From the NCBI GenBank assembly GCA_965224595.1, contig OZ245057.1, positions 1,116,001 to 1,180,000 on the forward strand: 64,000 bases of DNA. The letters are read 5' to 3'. The notes beneath the pieces are model-generated. The model saw only the letters and a list, made by a program, of their open reading frames with translations, was not told where the DNA came from and did not search any database. How positions within the stretch are numbered: position 1 is the first letter of the stretch; each line of letters starts with the position of its first letter. Position numbers and translations under genes: made by a program. The stretch comes from Aliivibrio_A sp016764915 (GTDB lineage: Bacteria; Pseudomonadota; Gammaproteobacteria; Enterobacterales; Vibrionaceae). Shown piece by piece: positions 34,864 through 44,401 of the stretch.

Positions 34864-37011
34864 ATGACTGAGGTGTTGATGCCAATAGTAATTAAACGTG
34901 ACGGTAATCGAGCATGCTTTGATAGAGCAAGAATAACCGCTGCTATTATGAGTGCTTCAGACCAAGAGGATTCGCGACTCCAAGCTTATGCAGAACTGGC
35001 TTCACACGCTGTAGAAGTCTCTTTAATTGGCCGTAAAGAGGTCGATATTCAAGAGATCCAAGTATTGGTTGAAGACCAGTTAATGCAGGGACCTTATAAA
35101 GAGCTAGCACGTTCATACATCGAATATCGACACGATAGGGATGTCACGCGTGATAAAAAAAGCATACTAAATCGTGAAATTAACGGGTTGATTGAGCAAA
35201 GTAATGCGGATCTACTCAATGAAAATGCGAACAAGGACAGCAAAGTCATACCGACACAACGCGATCTCTTAGCGGGTATTGTGGCCAAGCATTATGCAAA
35301 ACGTCATATTCTGCCACGCGATATTGTTACCGCGCATGAAGAGGGTGAGATTCATTATCACGATCTTGATTATGCCCCATTCTTCCCTATGTTTAACTGT
35401 ATGTTGATTGACCTTAAAGGGATGTTGACCAACGGTTTTAAAATGGGCAATGCCGAGATAGACAGTCCAAGATCTATCTCTACGGCCACGGCGGTTACCG
35501 CTCAAATTATTGCGCAAGTGGCGAGCCATATTTATGGTGGTACCACCATCAACCGTATTGATGAAGTACTTGCACCGTATGTAATGATAAGCTTTGAGAA
35601 GTATCGAAAATTAGCCATTGAGTGGGACATCAGTGAAGTAGAGAAGTTTGCTATAGAAAGAACGGAAAAGGAGTGTCACGATGCATTCCAATCATTGGAA
35701 TACGAAGTTAATACTTTGCATACTGCCAACGGCCAAACACCTTTTGTGACTTTTGGTTTTGGTTTAGGAACGTGTTGGGCATCAAAATTAATTCAAGCTT
35801 CAATCTTAAATAACCGTATTGCAGGCTTAGGTAAAAATAGCAAAACCGCGGTATTCCCTAAATTAGTCTTTGCGATTAAAGATGGCCTTAACCATAAAAA
35901 ATCTGATCCAAACTATGACATCAAAACCTTAGCACTTGAGTGCGCGACCAAACGTATGTACCCAGACATTTTAAACTACGATCAGATTGTTAAAATTACC
36001 GGGTCCTTTAAGACTCCTATGGGTTGTCGTAGTTTCTTAGGAACGTTTGAACAAGATGGCGAGCTTATCCATGAAGGACGAAACAACTTAGGTGTTGTGA
36101 GTCTGAACTTACCTCGTATTGCTCTGCAGTCTGAAGGCAGTGAACAGAAGTTCTTTGATATTCTAGAGCAAAGATTGCAACTTTGTCGCCGTGCTTTAGA
36201 AACACGCATTAGTCGATTGGAAGGTGTTAAAGCTCGTGTTGCTCCTATCTTATATATGGAAGGTGCTTGCGGTGTTCGTCTTAATGCTGATGATGATATT
36301 ATTGATATCTTTAAAAATGGCCGAGCGTCAATTTCATTGGGTTACATCGGATTACACGAAACGATACTGGCACTGTATGGCGACAACAAACATATGTTTG
36401 ACAGTGAACAGTTACAAGAAAAAGCGTTGGACATCATTAAGACTCTTAAGTCAGCTGTTGATGAATGGACCGCTGAAACTGGCTATGGATTTAGCCTCTA
36501 TGCCACTCCAAGCGAGAACTTGTGCAGTCGTTTCTGTCAGATAGATACTAAAGAGTTTGGTGTAATTGAAGGGGTTACGGAGAAAGGTTATTACACTAAC
36601 AGTTTCCATCTTGATGTACAAAAAGACGCAAATCCTTACGATAAAATTGATTTTGAGATGCCATATCCCAAAATCTCAAGTGGAGGCTTTATCTGTTATG
36701 GTGAATTCCCGAATATGCAGCGTAACGTAGAAGCGCTCGAAGATGTTTGGGACTATAGCTACAGCAGAGTGCCTTACTACGGTACTAATACTCCGATTGA
36801 TGAGTGTTATGAGTGTGGGTTTACCGGTGAATTTAAATGCACCAGCAAAGGTTTCACCTGTCCAAAATGCGGTAATCATGACTCTTCAAAAGTATCTGTG
36901 ACTCGTCGCGTTTGTGGTTATTTAGGCAGTCCAGACGCCAGACCATTTAACTTTGGTAAACAAGAAGAGGTTAAAAGACGCGTGAAACATCTGCCTGGAT
37001 TTAACGATTAG
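34864..37011 (+). CDS. nrdD: Anaerobic ribonucleoside-triphosphate reductase, catalytic subunit
   Basis: Class III reductase of about 715 residues that makes dNTPs without oxygen. An N-terminal ATP-cone (VIKRDGNRACFDRARITAAI) precedes the ten-stranded barrel. The C-terminal zinc site CYECGFTGEFKC...CPKCG is followed by the glycyl radical motif RRVCGYLG (Gly near residue 685). The ATG at 34864 fits the RBS better than the GTG at 34861. Its stop codon overlaps the nrdG start. Controlled by FNR and NrdR boxes upstream. Confidence 0.96.
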   Translation: MTEVLMPIVIKRDGNRACFDRARITAAIMSASDQEDSRLQAYAELASHAVEVSLIGRKEVDIQEIQVLVEDQLMQGPYKELARSYIEYRHDRDVTRDKKSILNREINGLIEQSNADLLNENANKDSKVIPTQRDLLAGIVAKHYAKRHILPRDIVTAHEEGEIHYHDLDYAPFFPMFNCMLIDLKGMLTNGFKMGNAEIDSPRSISTATAVTAQIIAQVASHIYGGTTINRIDEVLAPYVMISFEKYRKLAIEWDISEVEKFAIERTEKECHDAFQSLEYEVNTLHTANGQTPFVTFGFGLGTCWASKLIQASILNNRIAGLGKNSKTAVFPKLVFAIKDGLNHKKSDPNYDIKTLALECATKRMYPDILNYDQIVKITGSFKTPMGCRSFLGTFEQDGELIHEGRNNLGVVSLNLPRIALQSEGSEQKFFDILEQRLQLCRRALETRISRLEGVKARVAPILYMEGACGVRLNADDDIIDIFKNGRASISLGYIGLHETILALYGDNKHMFDSEQLQEKALDIIKTLKSAVDEWTAETGYGFSLYATPSENLCSRFCQIDTKEFGVIEGVTEKGYYTNSFHLDVQKDANPYDKIDFEMPYPKISSGGFICYGEFPNMQRNVEALEDVWDYSYSRVPYYGTNTPIDECYECGFTGEFKCTSKGFTCPKCGNHDSSKVSVTRRVCGYLGSPDARPFNFGKQEEVKRRVKHLPGFND

Positions 37012-37481
37012 TGAATTATCACACTTATCACCCTATTGATGTAGTGAACGGGCCGGGTACACGTTGTAGCCTGTTCGTTTCAGGTTGCGTACATCAGTGT
37101 CGAGGTTGCTATAATAAAGCTACTTGGGGTCTGAACTCTGGTTTTTCTTTTACCCAAGAGCTAGAAGATACGATCATCGCAGATTTACAAGATACGAGAA
37201 TCAAGCGCAGAGGTTTGTCGCTCTCTGGTGGTGACCCACTTCATCCGAAAAACATTAGCTCCATCTTACGTTTGGTTATTCGAGTTCGTGAGGAGTGCCC
37301 GGGTAAAGATATCTGGTTGTGGAGTGGTTACCTGTTGGCAGAACTGGATGAACAACAACAGCAAGTGGTTGATATCATCGATACCTTAATTGATGGTAAA
37401 TTTGAGCAAGATAAGTTTGATCCTGCGCTTAAGTGGCGAGGCAGTTCCAACCAAGTGATTCATACTATTACTGTCGAGTAA
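37011..37481 (+). CDS. nrdG: Anaerobic ribonucleotide reductase activating protein
   Basis: Radical SAM activase of 156 residues that generates the glycyl radical of NrdD. The cluster motif C-x3-C-x2-C is in SGCVHQCRGCYN. It uses a GTG start that shares its first base with the nrdD stop (TAGTG), so translation is coupled. Confidence 0.95.
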   Translation: MNYHTYHPIDVVNGPGTRCSLFVSGCVHQCRGCYNKATWGLNSGFSFTQELEDTIIADLQDTRIKRRGLSLSGGDPLHPKNISSILRLVIRVREECPGKDIWLWSGYLLAELDEQQQQVVDIIDTLIDGKFEQDKFDPALKWRGSSNQVIHTITVE

Positions 37482-37498
37482 AATAGAGAAAATGATAG

Positions 37499-37523
37499 TG
37501 CGGCACCATTGATAAGTGCCGCA
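37499..37523 (+). terminator. Hairpin after nrdDG
   Basis: TGCGGCAC (37499-37506) pairs with GTGCCGCA (37516-37523). The tail TTGGTTTAATT is only moderately T-rich. Confidence 0.6.
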
Positions 37524-37535
37524 TTGGTTTAATTA

Positions 37536-38705
37536 TTAGAAATAGTACTCCAACGCCAGTTCAACTACATCATCCTTGCGGTACATATAAACAGGGTCTG
37601 AACTATTTTCGGATTCAAACCACCAAGCATCAATGCGCCATTTCCAGGCATTGTTGATCCTGCTTGATGCTTCAAGTTTGCCCACTCGTGATTGTGAATC
37701 GTCTAAATCTTGAGTGATGCCGAATAATACCTCAGTACCCGATTGATCATTGAAAGCGAGTCGACTGCCAATGAACAGATCATTTTGTGATGGCGTTGGT
37801 GCTTGTTGATCACGAGAGTCATACAAATACTCAGCAATTAACCCTACGTCCCAAAAACTGTCTAGTGGTCCAACCCAGGTATACTCAAAACCAGAAGTCA
37901 TTGCGGTATGATTGTCTAAACTGTCACGATGAATGAGTTCCAGTTTTAATAACCAGTCACCCACAATTCCTTGAGCATCTAAGCCAAGCTGAGTCATCTG
38001 CGCATAGTGAGGAACCAACTGAGATCCACTTTGTGAAAAGTAGGGTTCACGGTTTGTACCATTAAATACACTTAAACCAATGTCCCAGTCATCGTAACTT
38101 TGTGAGTAGCGGGCCGCAACATCCACATGATACTCTTCAGCAGAAGATTGATATGTGGCTTGATCCTTTACAACTAGAGGCGCTCGAAAACGACCATTTT
38201 CACCAGTATAGGTTTGCTCTCTGAAGTAGGGCAATAAGAACCCTTCTAGCACTCCCCACTCTTTGATTGCAGATAACTGGATCATGGGTTGTCCCAACTT
38301 TTCTTCACGGTCAATTGACTCGATAGTATCGGTTTGATTAATGACATCAACAAGGTGCTGAGATTCAGTTACCCCCCAATACACTTTCCCGATGCCAGCG
38401 TGCAACTCATAGTCACCGATGAGCTGAAAATAGAGCAGTTCACGAACATCAATGTGAGTTCTATTCTCGTCTAAACTATCGATACGAACAAAAGGTTTAA
38501 ATGTAACGCTGGCATCACCATCTTGATATTGCCAAAAAAGTTCAGGTTCTATAGAAACTGAGGTCTGCTCGCTCTCTTGACCTTGAGCACCGTCTGCAAA
38601 AAACTGTCGATGCTCAACATTAACCTGGCCGCGAATATCAGTTGCGCAAACAACATTACCACCTATTAAGGCAATACACGTGAGCAGTGCAAAAAACGTT
38701 TTCAT
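37536..38705 (-). CDS. Putative outer-membrane beta-barrel protein (DUF1302-like)
   Basis: A 389-residue protein with a Sec signal peptide (about 1-21), many alternating amphipathic strands and a C-terminal Phe (LALEYYF), the usual Omp85 recognition end. Third gene of a set with a LolA-like periplasmic protein and an MMPL transporter. Such sets occur across proteobacteria and suggest an inner membrane-periplasm-outer membrane route for a lipid or hydrophobic substrate. No specific function known. RBS AGGAAA. Confidence 0.75.
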   Translation of the reverse strand: MKTFFALLTCIALIGGNVVCATDIRGQVNVEHRQFFADGAQGQESEQTSVSIEPELFWQYQDGDASVTFKPFVRIDSLDENRTHIDVRELLYFQLIGDYELHAGIGKVYWGVTESQHLVDVINQTDTIESIDREEKLGQPMIQLSAIKEWGVLEGFLLPYFREQTYTGENGRFRAPLVVKDQATYQSSAEEYHVDVAARYSQSYDDWDIGLSVFNGTNREPYFSQSGSQLVPHYAQMTQLGLDAQGIVGDWLLKLELIHRDSLDNHTAMTSGFEYTWVGPLDSFWDVGLIAEYLYDSRDQQAPTPSQNDLFIGSRLAFNDQSGTEVLFGITQDLDDSQSRVGKLEASSRINNAWKWRIDAWWFESENSSDPVYMYRKDDVVELALEYYF

Positions 38706-38743
38706 GTTGATTTCCTATCTACATCATAATAACTATGGAAAAT

Positions 38744-39526
38744 TTAATGGGCTCTTTTAAGGCTTGCTTTTGAAAAGTCTCTATCCGTTAAGCCAGTTTG
38801 AAATTGCAAATCGTGGGTGGTTAAGGTAGTCATTTTTCCGGTTTGATGATTGGTCATCACCAACTGATGCGCACGCCAGTATTTATCTAAATAGTGCTTA
38901 TAATTTGATAAAGAAAGCGTTTTTAATAGACTATTTTTTCGATCATAGAATTCCACTTTATAAGGTCGATACTCTTGATGATCCAGCCAGACTACCTGTT
39001 TGGTGTACCCTGAATATTTGTCGGTTGGGATCTGCTCTAGTTTAAACATATTGATGCCACCAATGAGCTCGTCACCTAAGTAGTTAAAGCTGTATTTTTC
39101 TAGTTCAAATGAACTCAAATCTTCATACGCAAACTCACTGCCCATAAATGGCCCTGATTTGTTGCGAGATCCAATACGTTTTACTCGCTTTAAAGCAGGA
39201 AGATAAATCCACTGGTCATCTGCTTTCGTGGTATGAGCAAAATTGAGAAATGCGGTTCCCTTTACGTCAAACGGTTCATCAAAAATGGTGAGCCCTTTAT
39301 CACCATCATTATCAATTTCGAGTGTTTTAATGCGGATTTTTCTGCTGCTCGTTTCGCCTTGAGCATTATTTAAAATCATACTCATACTAGCGACACTGTC
39401 TTGCCAACCCAAGTCTCGTGTTTTACGTTCGGTTGCTATCTCAAGTCCCTTCACTTCATCAGCGAAACTTGGAACGGTCATGGCAATGAGTACCACTGCA
39501 GCGGTGATGTTTTTTAAAAATTTCAT
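38744..39526 (-). CDS. LolA-like outer-membrane lipoprotein-sorting family protein
   Basis: A 260-residue periplasmic protein with a signal peptide (about 1-22) and a beta-rich body of the kind annotated as outer membrane lipoprotein-sorting protein (MSMILNNAQGETSSRKIR, DDQWIYLPALKRVKRI). The fold is LolA-like, so it probably carries a hydrophobic ligand between the MMPL pump upstream and the barrel downstream. Gaps to its neighbours are 24 and 38 bp, so one operon. It is not LolA itself. Confidence 0.82.
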   Translation of the reverse strand: MKFLKNITAAVVLIAMTVPSFADEVKGLEIATERKTRDLGWQDSVASMSMILNNAQGETSSRKIRIKTLEIDNDGDKGLTIFDEPFDVKGTAFLNFAHTTKADDQWIYLPALKRVKRIGSRNKSGPFMGSEFAYEDLSSFELEKYSFNYLGDELIGGINMFKLEQIPTDKYSGYTKQVVWLDHQEYRPYKVEFYDRKNSLLKTLSLSNYKHYLDKYWRAHQLVMTNHQTGKMTTLTTHDLQFQTGLTDRDFSKASLKRAH

Positions 39527-39550
39527 GTCATTCTTCCTTAAAATTCAAAA

Positions 39551-41887
39551 TTACTGTTGAGTTACAATGGCTGGGTCAGTGAGAGAGTCGCTTGAAGATG
39601 AGTTTTGTGGAGCCTTATCAAAAATCATCAACAATGTAGGCAGCATGATAAAGTCGACGACTAAAGCGATGCCGATAATAAGCGCGCTTAGCTGACCCAT
39701 ATCAGAGTTGAGTCTAAAATCGGACATTGAAAGTACTGAGAATCCAGCAATCAGAACAACTGAGGTGATCCACAAAGCCCGGCCGACCGTTGAAAACGCA
39801 TAACGAATCGCTTGTTCAGTACTTTTTCCAAGCTTTCTTGAGTATTGGTACTTACTCAAAAAGTGAACGGTATCATCAACCACAATGCCGAGAGTTAGAG
39901 TGACAACAATGGATAGACCTAAGTTGATTTCACCTGAAACCATTCCCCAAATGCCAAAGCCAACAGCGGCTGGAACTAAGTTAGGTATAAGACTTATCAA
40001 ACCTAAACGTACTGAGCGTAGAGCAAATATCAATAAACCAGAGATAAGAATGAGAGCAATTGGTAACGTTTTTATCATGCTATCCATGTTGCTTTCACCG
40101 ATGTGAGCAAACATGAGGGTAGGGCTCGATGCAAGAATTTGATATTGAGGTATATTCTGCTCAATCCAGCGATTGATTCTTTTCTCAAGATCGAGGAACT
40201 CGTTACTGCCCAAGTTTTTAATAGTTAATTGAAGCTTTACCGATGACTTATCAATGTTGATCTGATTGTTAAGATCCAAACCGTATGGAAGTGACATCTC
40301 GTATAACAGCAGGTATTGCGCCGCCAACTCACGTTCATCGGGTAACAGATAGAATTTAGGATCATCACCGTGCATATTTTTGTTCAAACGTTTTAAAGTG
40401 TCTGACAGCGTGGCGAGGTGATCGATTTCAGGTTGTAGTCGTAGCCAATCAGAAAATGCGCTTAAATCGGCAATAAACTGCGGACTATTTATTCCTTGAG
40501 ACTCTCCTGATTTCAGTACAATGCTCAGTGAAGACATGCCGCTGATATTCTCCTCCATAAAGTCTGCTGCTTGTCGGAAGGAGTTACTGGTATCAAAGTA
40601 TTTTACGGACTCATCGTTGACTCTGTTTTGCGGAATAAAGAGACTGATCGCGACAACTAGAGCGATAGAAAGTGGCAATAATATTTGACGCTTATTGATA
40701 ATGAAGTCGGCCATTTTTTCAAAACGAGTCGAACGTGTCGCATCACTTTCAACGGCAACCTTAAAGGGTAATATTTGCAGAAGAGCGGGCAGCAGTGTAA
40801 CGGATAATACAAAAGCAATCATGATACCTAAGGCGGTTAAGTTCCCTAAATCTCTAAATACAGGTGAGTCGGAAGCGTTAAGCATTAAAAAACCGATCGC
40901 TGTGGTTGCTGAGGTGATCAATATAGGTAAAAAGTTTAACTGTATGCTGTGAGTAATGGCCTCTTTTTTGTTAACTCCTTTTTGCATAGTTTGGCGGAGA
41001 GTCGCAATGATGTGCACACAATCAGCGACGGCTAGTGTCATTACAAATGTAGGAACATTCACCGTTGCGGTATTAAGGAATAACCCAGACCAACCTGCGA
41101 TGCCCATGGTGGCTAAAATACTGGCAATGAGGATCAACAAGGTTGACGCAACGGCTACGAAAGATCGAAGCATTAAACCTAAGAAAAGCAGGATAACAAG
41201 CAGCATCATTGGAACTAATGTAGCACTGTCATTTTGTGCGGATTCCATAAAGGCATTATTGAGTGCAAGTAGACCTGCTTTATGAAAAGTAACGTCTGGA
41301 TAAGCTTGCTGATATTTTTCCATCATCACTTTATTGTGAGCCATGACTTCTAGCAGTTCTGCCATCTCATCAATGCGCGGAAGTTGCACAGTGATATTAA
41401 CAATGGCAACACGTCCATCTTTTGATACCAATGAGTTAACAATGGTTGGCTCACTTAGGGCAACTTGTTTAATTTTTGCCATGCGCTCAGTGGTTAACGG
41501 ATTCTCTTCAAGTACAAGATCTTCAACCAACAGGTCATCATCTATCGCTTCTGTGTGTTGATAGTTTGCAATAGAGTCGACTCGGTTTGAATAGGGTGTT
41601 TGCCACGCATCATTGGTAATCCGTTGAATAAGCTCTAAACTCCCTTTACTAAATACATCCCCAGAATCAGGAGCGATGACGATTGAGATATTATCTGATT
41701 TAGTAAAGGTGTTTTGTATCTCTTCAAAGGCTTGCAGTTGTGGGTTGGTACCATCAAAGAAAATGTTGTAATCACCTCTAAAATAGAGGTTTTTGGCGCC
41801 AATAGTAGCCGCAATAATTAAACCAATTAAAAGTAAAATAATCAGTTTTGGTGATTGTGTGGGCAATTTTAGTAACTGTTGTTTCAT
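39551..41887 (-). CDS. MMPL/RND superfamily transporter
   Basis: About 778 residues with two six-helix halves each preceded by a periplasmic loop (helices near 20-40, 220-380, 410-430, 610-770). The conserved helix-4 acidic motifs appear as TLAVADCVHI and TLGIVVDDTVHF. This is the MMPL/HpnN-like branch that exports lipids. The frame is open to 41914, but the ATG at 41887 has GGAG 7 nt upstream, and the longer start lies inside a palindromic operator. First gene of the three-gene cassette. Confidence 0.88.
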   Translation of the reverse strand: MKQQLLKLPTQSPKLIILLLIGLIIAATIGAKNLYFRGDYNIFFDGTNPQLQAFEEIQNTFTKSDNISIVIAPDSGDVFSKGSLELIQRITNDAWQTPYSNRVDSIANYQHTEAIDDDLLVEDLVLEENPLTTERMAKIKQVALSEPTIVNSLVSKDGRVAIVNITVQLPRIDEMAELLEVMAHNKVMMEKYQQAYPDVTFHKAGLLALNNAFMESAQNDSATLVPMMLLVILLFLGLMLRSFVAVASTLLILIASILATMGIAGWSGLFLNTATVNVPTFVMTLAVADCVHIIATLRQTMQKGVNKKEAITHSIQLNFLPILITSATTAIGFLMLNASDSPVFRDLGNLTALGIMIAFVLSVTLLPALLQILPFKVAVESDATRSTRFEKMADFIINKRQILLPLSIALVVAISLFIPQNRVNDESVKYFDTSNSFRQAADFMEENISGMSSLSIVLKSGESQGINSPQFIADLSAFSDWLRLQPEIDHLATLSDTLKRLNKNMHGDDPKFYLLPDERELAAQYLLLYEMSLPYGLDLNNQINIDKSSVKLQLTIKNLGSNEFLDLEKRINRWIEQNIPQYQILASSPTLMFAHIGESNMDSMIKTLPIALILISGLLIFALRSVRLGLISLIPNLVPAAVGFGIWGMVSGEINLGLSIVVTLTLGIVVDDTVHFLSKYQYSRKLGKSTEQAIRYAFSTVGRALWITSVVLIAGFSVLSMSDFRLNSDMGQLSALIIGIALVVDFIMLPTLLMIFDKAPQNSSSSDSLTDPAIVTQQ

Positions 41888-41900
41888 CACGAACTCCGTG

Positions 41901-41913
41901 TGACGTTCCGTCA
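41901..41913. promoter_or_regulatory. TetR-type operator O1
   Basis: TGACG-TTC-CGTCA, a perfect 5-bp inverted repeat with 3-nt spacer, 13 bp upstream of the MMPL start codon. One of three copies of the same palindrome around the TetR gene. Confidence 0.75.
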
Positions 41914-42025
41914 TTTAAGTGCAAATAAATAAAATTTCAATTGTGTGAAATGCGAATAAAAATCAGTATCTAGTTGATATTTAAGTTATTTATTAAGTTT
42001 AATTTTATATGTGAAATTTAATAAA

Positions 42026-42040
42026 TTGACGTTTCGTCAA
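42026..42040. promoter_or_regulatory. TetR-type operator O2
   Basis: TTGACGTTTCGTCAA, the 13-bp palindrome extended by one T/A pair each side. Lies between the TetR gene stop and the MMPL gene, at a likely promoter of the cassette. Confidence 0.78.
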
Positions 42041-42086
42041 GAGCTGTGAAAAAATAATCCGTATTAACGGATTATTCTGAGGAGAA

Positions 42087-42872
42087 TTAACTGCCTATGG
42101 AAGTAAGGTAGGAAATTTCTTCAGGAAATAGTTCATTTTCAGCTCTGGTCCATGAACGTTTATAGTCCCATTCTGATGACGATGGCTTCCAGTTTAAGCC
42201 ATCCAACACAATGTTCACGTTATGTAACATAGAGTTCGTTTCTTGAATACGATTAATACAGCGACTGTTGGTCGCATTGTTTATTAATGCGTTTGAGCCA
42301 AAGGATACCGCCCAGTTAGCAAAAATAATAGTGTCGATGCTTAAAGCGGGAGATAAAATAAGATCACCAGCTTCAACGCCACTTAAAAAAATCTTATCCG
42401 CCATATCAATAATATCTTCTTCTAGACTGTTTAAAACCTCGTTTCGTTGTGGTGAGGTCTTTTCTACTATCCAGCGAGTTTTGGCAGTTAAAACACACAT
42501 AAAAAGAATCGGTTCAAGTCTGGAAAAAGTGCGATATGCAACATGAAAAGCCATGGCTTTTTCTCGGGTTGTACCGTTAAAAGTCAGTGCTTTATTAAAC
42601 ATCGCTTGCTGCTTTTTCATGCCTAATATGCACAATGCAGAAATCACATCCTCTTTACTGGTGAAGTGATTGTACACCGTACCTTTAGAGTAAGGACTTG
42701 CTGCTGCAATTTTTTCCATTGTCAAATTGGCAAAACCTTCTGCAGTAACAAGATCTTTTGCTATCTGAAGCAGTTCTTTTTCCCTATCTGAAATGGCTTG
42801 CTGCTTTTTGCTTTTGAATGTCCTTTCAAAAAAGCATTGCTTCTTGCCACTATTACAACTCGAACCAAACAT
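42087..42872 (-). CDS. TetR-family transcriptional regulator
   Basis: A 261-residue regulator. The N-terminal HTH (about residues 30-75: AKDLVTAEGFANLTMEKIA, then SKGTVYNHFTSKEDV) is preceded by an unusual Cys-rich, basic 25-residue extension (FGSSCNSGKKQCFF). The C-terminal ligand domain is of no recognised class. Palindromes TGACG-N3-CGTCA occur before the downstream MMPL operon and before this gene, so it likely represses both and itself. The start at 42872 lacks a strong SD, so a start inside the extension is possible. Confidence 0.87.
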   Translation of the reverse strand: MFGSSCNSGKKQCFFERTFKSKKQQAISDREKELLQIAKDLVTAEGFANLTMEKIAAASPYSKGTVYNHFTSKEDVISALCILGMKKQQAMFNKALTFNGTTREKAMAFHVAYRTFSRLEPILFMCVLTAKTRWIVEKTSPQRNEVLNSLEEDIIDMADKIFLSGVEAGDLILSPALSIDTIIFANWAVSFGSNALINNATNSRCINRIQETNSMLHNVNIVLDGLNWKPSSSEWDYKRSWTRAENELFPEEISYLTSIGS

Positions 42873-42965
42873 ACTTTGCTACTCTTTATGCGTAACCATC
42901 AAAATCGATATTACTGTCCTCTTTGTCTATTTTAACATGAAAAGCAATTCTATAAACATCAATTA

Positions 42966-42996
42966 TTGACGAACCGTCAAAGTTGACACAACGTCA
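42966..42996. promoter_or_regulatory. TetR-type operators O3 and O4
   Basis: TTGACGAACCGTCAA (42966-42980), a full palindrome, is followed at 42983-42996 by TTGACACAACGTCA, an imperfect copy. They lie between the divergent TetR and cytochrome b561 genes and could control both. Confidence 0.75.
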
Positions 42997-43230
42997 TAAT
43001 AGTGGATGTATAGATAAGATCAAGTGTTAATTGTTAAATATTTCTCCTGTGAATGTTTTGGCGGTAAAAAAAGATATAATTTGTTACAGAATATGGAGAG
43101 TGAGTCATCTAAAACTCTGAAAAAATGCAACAAGTACAAAATATTTGAAGGGTATAATCAGAATATTGAAATGGAAATAAAACTAAATGTAGATAGTATG
43201 ACTAACACGTTAAATCTTTTGAGGTGCGGT

Positions 43231-43770
43231 GTGAATAATAAACCACAACAATACGACTTAGTTTCTAAGCTTTTCCATTGGACATCGGTTGTGGCTATTT
43301 TTGGCCTGTTTGGTTTAGGTTATTGGATGGTTGATCTAACATATTATGATTCATGGTACAAAACAGGACCGGATATTCATCGTTCAGTTGGTATTTGTTT
43401 AGCACTGTTAACTGTTGCAAGATTCATCTGGAAGTTGAATACCGTTCACCCTGAGGTAGAAGGTAAACCTTACGAGGTGGTGATTGCAAAACTAGTGCAC
43501 AGTCTGTTTTATGTACTGTTAACGATTATTTTTATTTCCGGATATTTAATTACAACCGCTGATGGAAATTCCATTGATGTGTTTAATTGGTTTTCGGTAC
43601 CAGGCTTCGGCTCGTTAATTGAGAATCAAGAAGATATCGCAGGAGAGGTTCATTTTTACCTCGCATATGCTGTTATTGGGCTTGCTATTGTTCATGCATT
43701 GGCGGCAATGAAACATCACTTTGTGAATAAAGATAAAACATTAATTAAAATGATAGGGATTAAGAAATGA
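43231..43770 (+). CDS. Cytochrome b561
   Basis: Four-helix di-heme b-type cytochrome of about 179 residues that moves electrons at the inner membrane. Heme-ligand histidines lie in SKLFHWTS, GPDIHRSVG, AKLVHSLFY and AIVHALAAMKHH. The open frame begins at 43024, but the GTG at 43231 has GAGG 6 nt upstream and gives the usual family length; the 69 residues before it look non-coding. Coupled to the YceI gene by ATGA. The region upstream holds two TetR-type operators. Confidence 0.9.
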   Translation: MNNKPQQYDLVSKLFHWTSVVAIFGLFGLGYWMVDLTYYDSWYKTGPDIHRSVGICLALLTVARFIWKLNTVHPEVEGKPYEVVIAKLVHSLFYVLLTIIFISGYLITTADGNSIDVFNWFSVPGFGSLIENQEDIAGEVHFYLAYAVIGLAIVHALAAMKHHFVNKDKTLIKMIGIKK

Positions 43771-44339
43771 TGAAAAAATTACTACTAAGCGTTGGATTGA
43801 GCGCAACATTGTTGATGTCAACAACGATCAATGCTGCAGATTATGTTATCGATTCAAAAGGTGCTCACGCTTCAGTCAACTTCAAGGTGAGTCACCTAGG
43901 TTACAGTTTTATCAAAGGGCGTTTTAACGATTTTGATGGCACATTTAGTTACGATCCTAAGGACATCACTGCATCAACTGTGAACGTAAATATTGATACG
44001 ACTAGTTTGGATTCCAATCACGCTGAGCGCGATAAACACCTGAGAAGTGATGACTTCATTAATGCAAAGCAGTTCTCTAACGCTGTATTTGTGAGTAATA
44101 AAGTCAGTGATGCTGGTAAAGGAAAGTTGATTATTGCAGGTGATCTTACTCTACATGGTAAAACGGTACCTATTACGATTGATGCAGTGTTAATCGGTGA
44201 AGGTCAAGACCCATGGGGAGGAACACGCGCTGGCTTCTCTGGAACTACTCGCTTAGAGCTTGCTGATTTTGGTATTAAAGTGATGGGCAGTTCAAGTTAT
44301 GTTGATATGGAACTGCATGTTGAAGGTGTAAAAAAATAG
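43767..44339 (+). CDS. YceI family periplasmic lipid-binding protein
   Basis: A 190-residue lipocalin-like protein with a signal peptide (about 1-23). The family binds long-chain isoprenoids such as polyprenyl chains. Motifs are HASVNFKVSHLGYSFIKGRF and LTLHGKTVPITI. The b561-YceI pair is common, and its placement beside an MMPL/LolA-like set under shared TetR-type operators hints at a joint role with an isoprenoid or quinone-like compound. This role is inferred. Confidence 0.92.
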   Translation: MMKKLLLSVGLSATLLMSTTINAADYVIDSKGAHASVNFKVSHLGYSFIKGRFNDFDGTFSYDPKDITASTVNVNIDTTSLDSNHAERDKHLRSDDFINAKQFSNAVFVSNKVSDAGKGKLIIAGDLTLHGKTVPITIDAVLIGEGQDPWGGTRAGFSGTTRLELADFGIKVMGSSSYVDMELHVEGVKK

Positions 44340-44357
44340 AAAGTTGTCATGTATAAG

Positions 44358-44385
44358 AAAAAGGGGACTAAGCTGTCCCCTTTTT
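44358..44385. terminator. Bidirectional terminator
   Basis: AAAAAGGGGAC (44358-44368) pairs with GTCCCCTTTTT (44375-44385), 6-nt loop, between the convergent YceI and MscS-type genes. Confidence 0.88.
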
Positions 44386-44401
44386 GTATCGCTATTAGAC
44401 A

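Noticed and set aside
41888..41914. Longer start of the MMPL transporter (MTERHTEFV)
   Set aside because: It falls inside the TGACG-N3-CGTCA operator and lacks an SD. The ATG at 41887 has GGAG.
43024..43230. 69-residue N-terminal extension of cytochrome b561
   Set aside because: Lys/Asn-rich and non-conserved in appearance. A GTG at 43231 with GAGG gives the normal family length.
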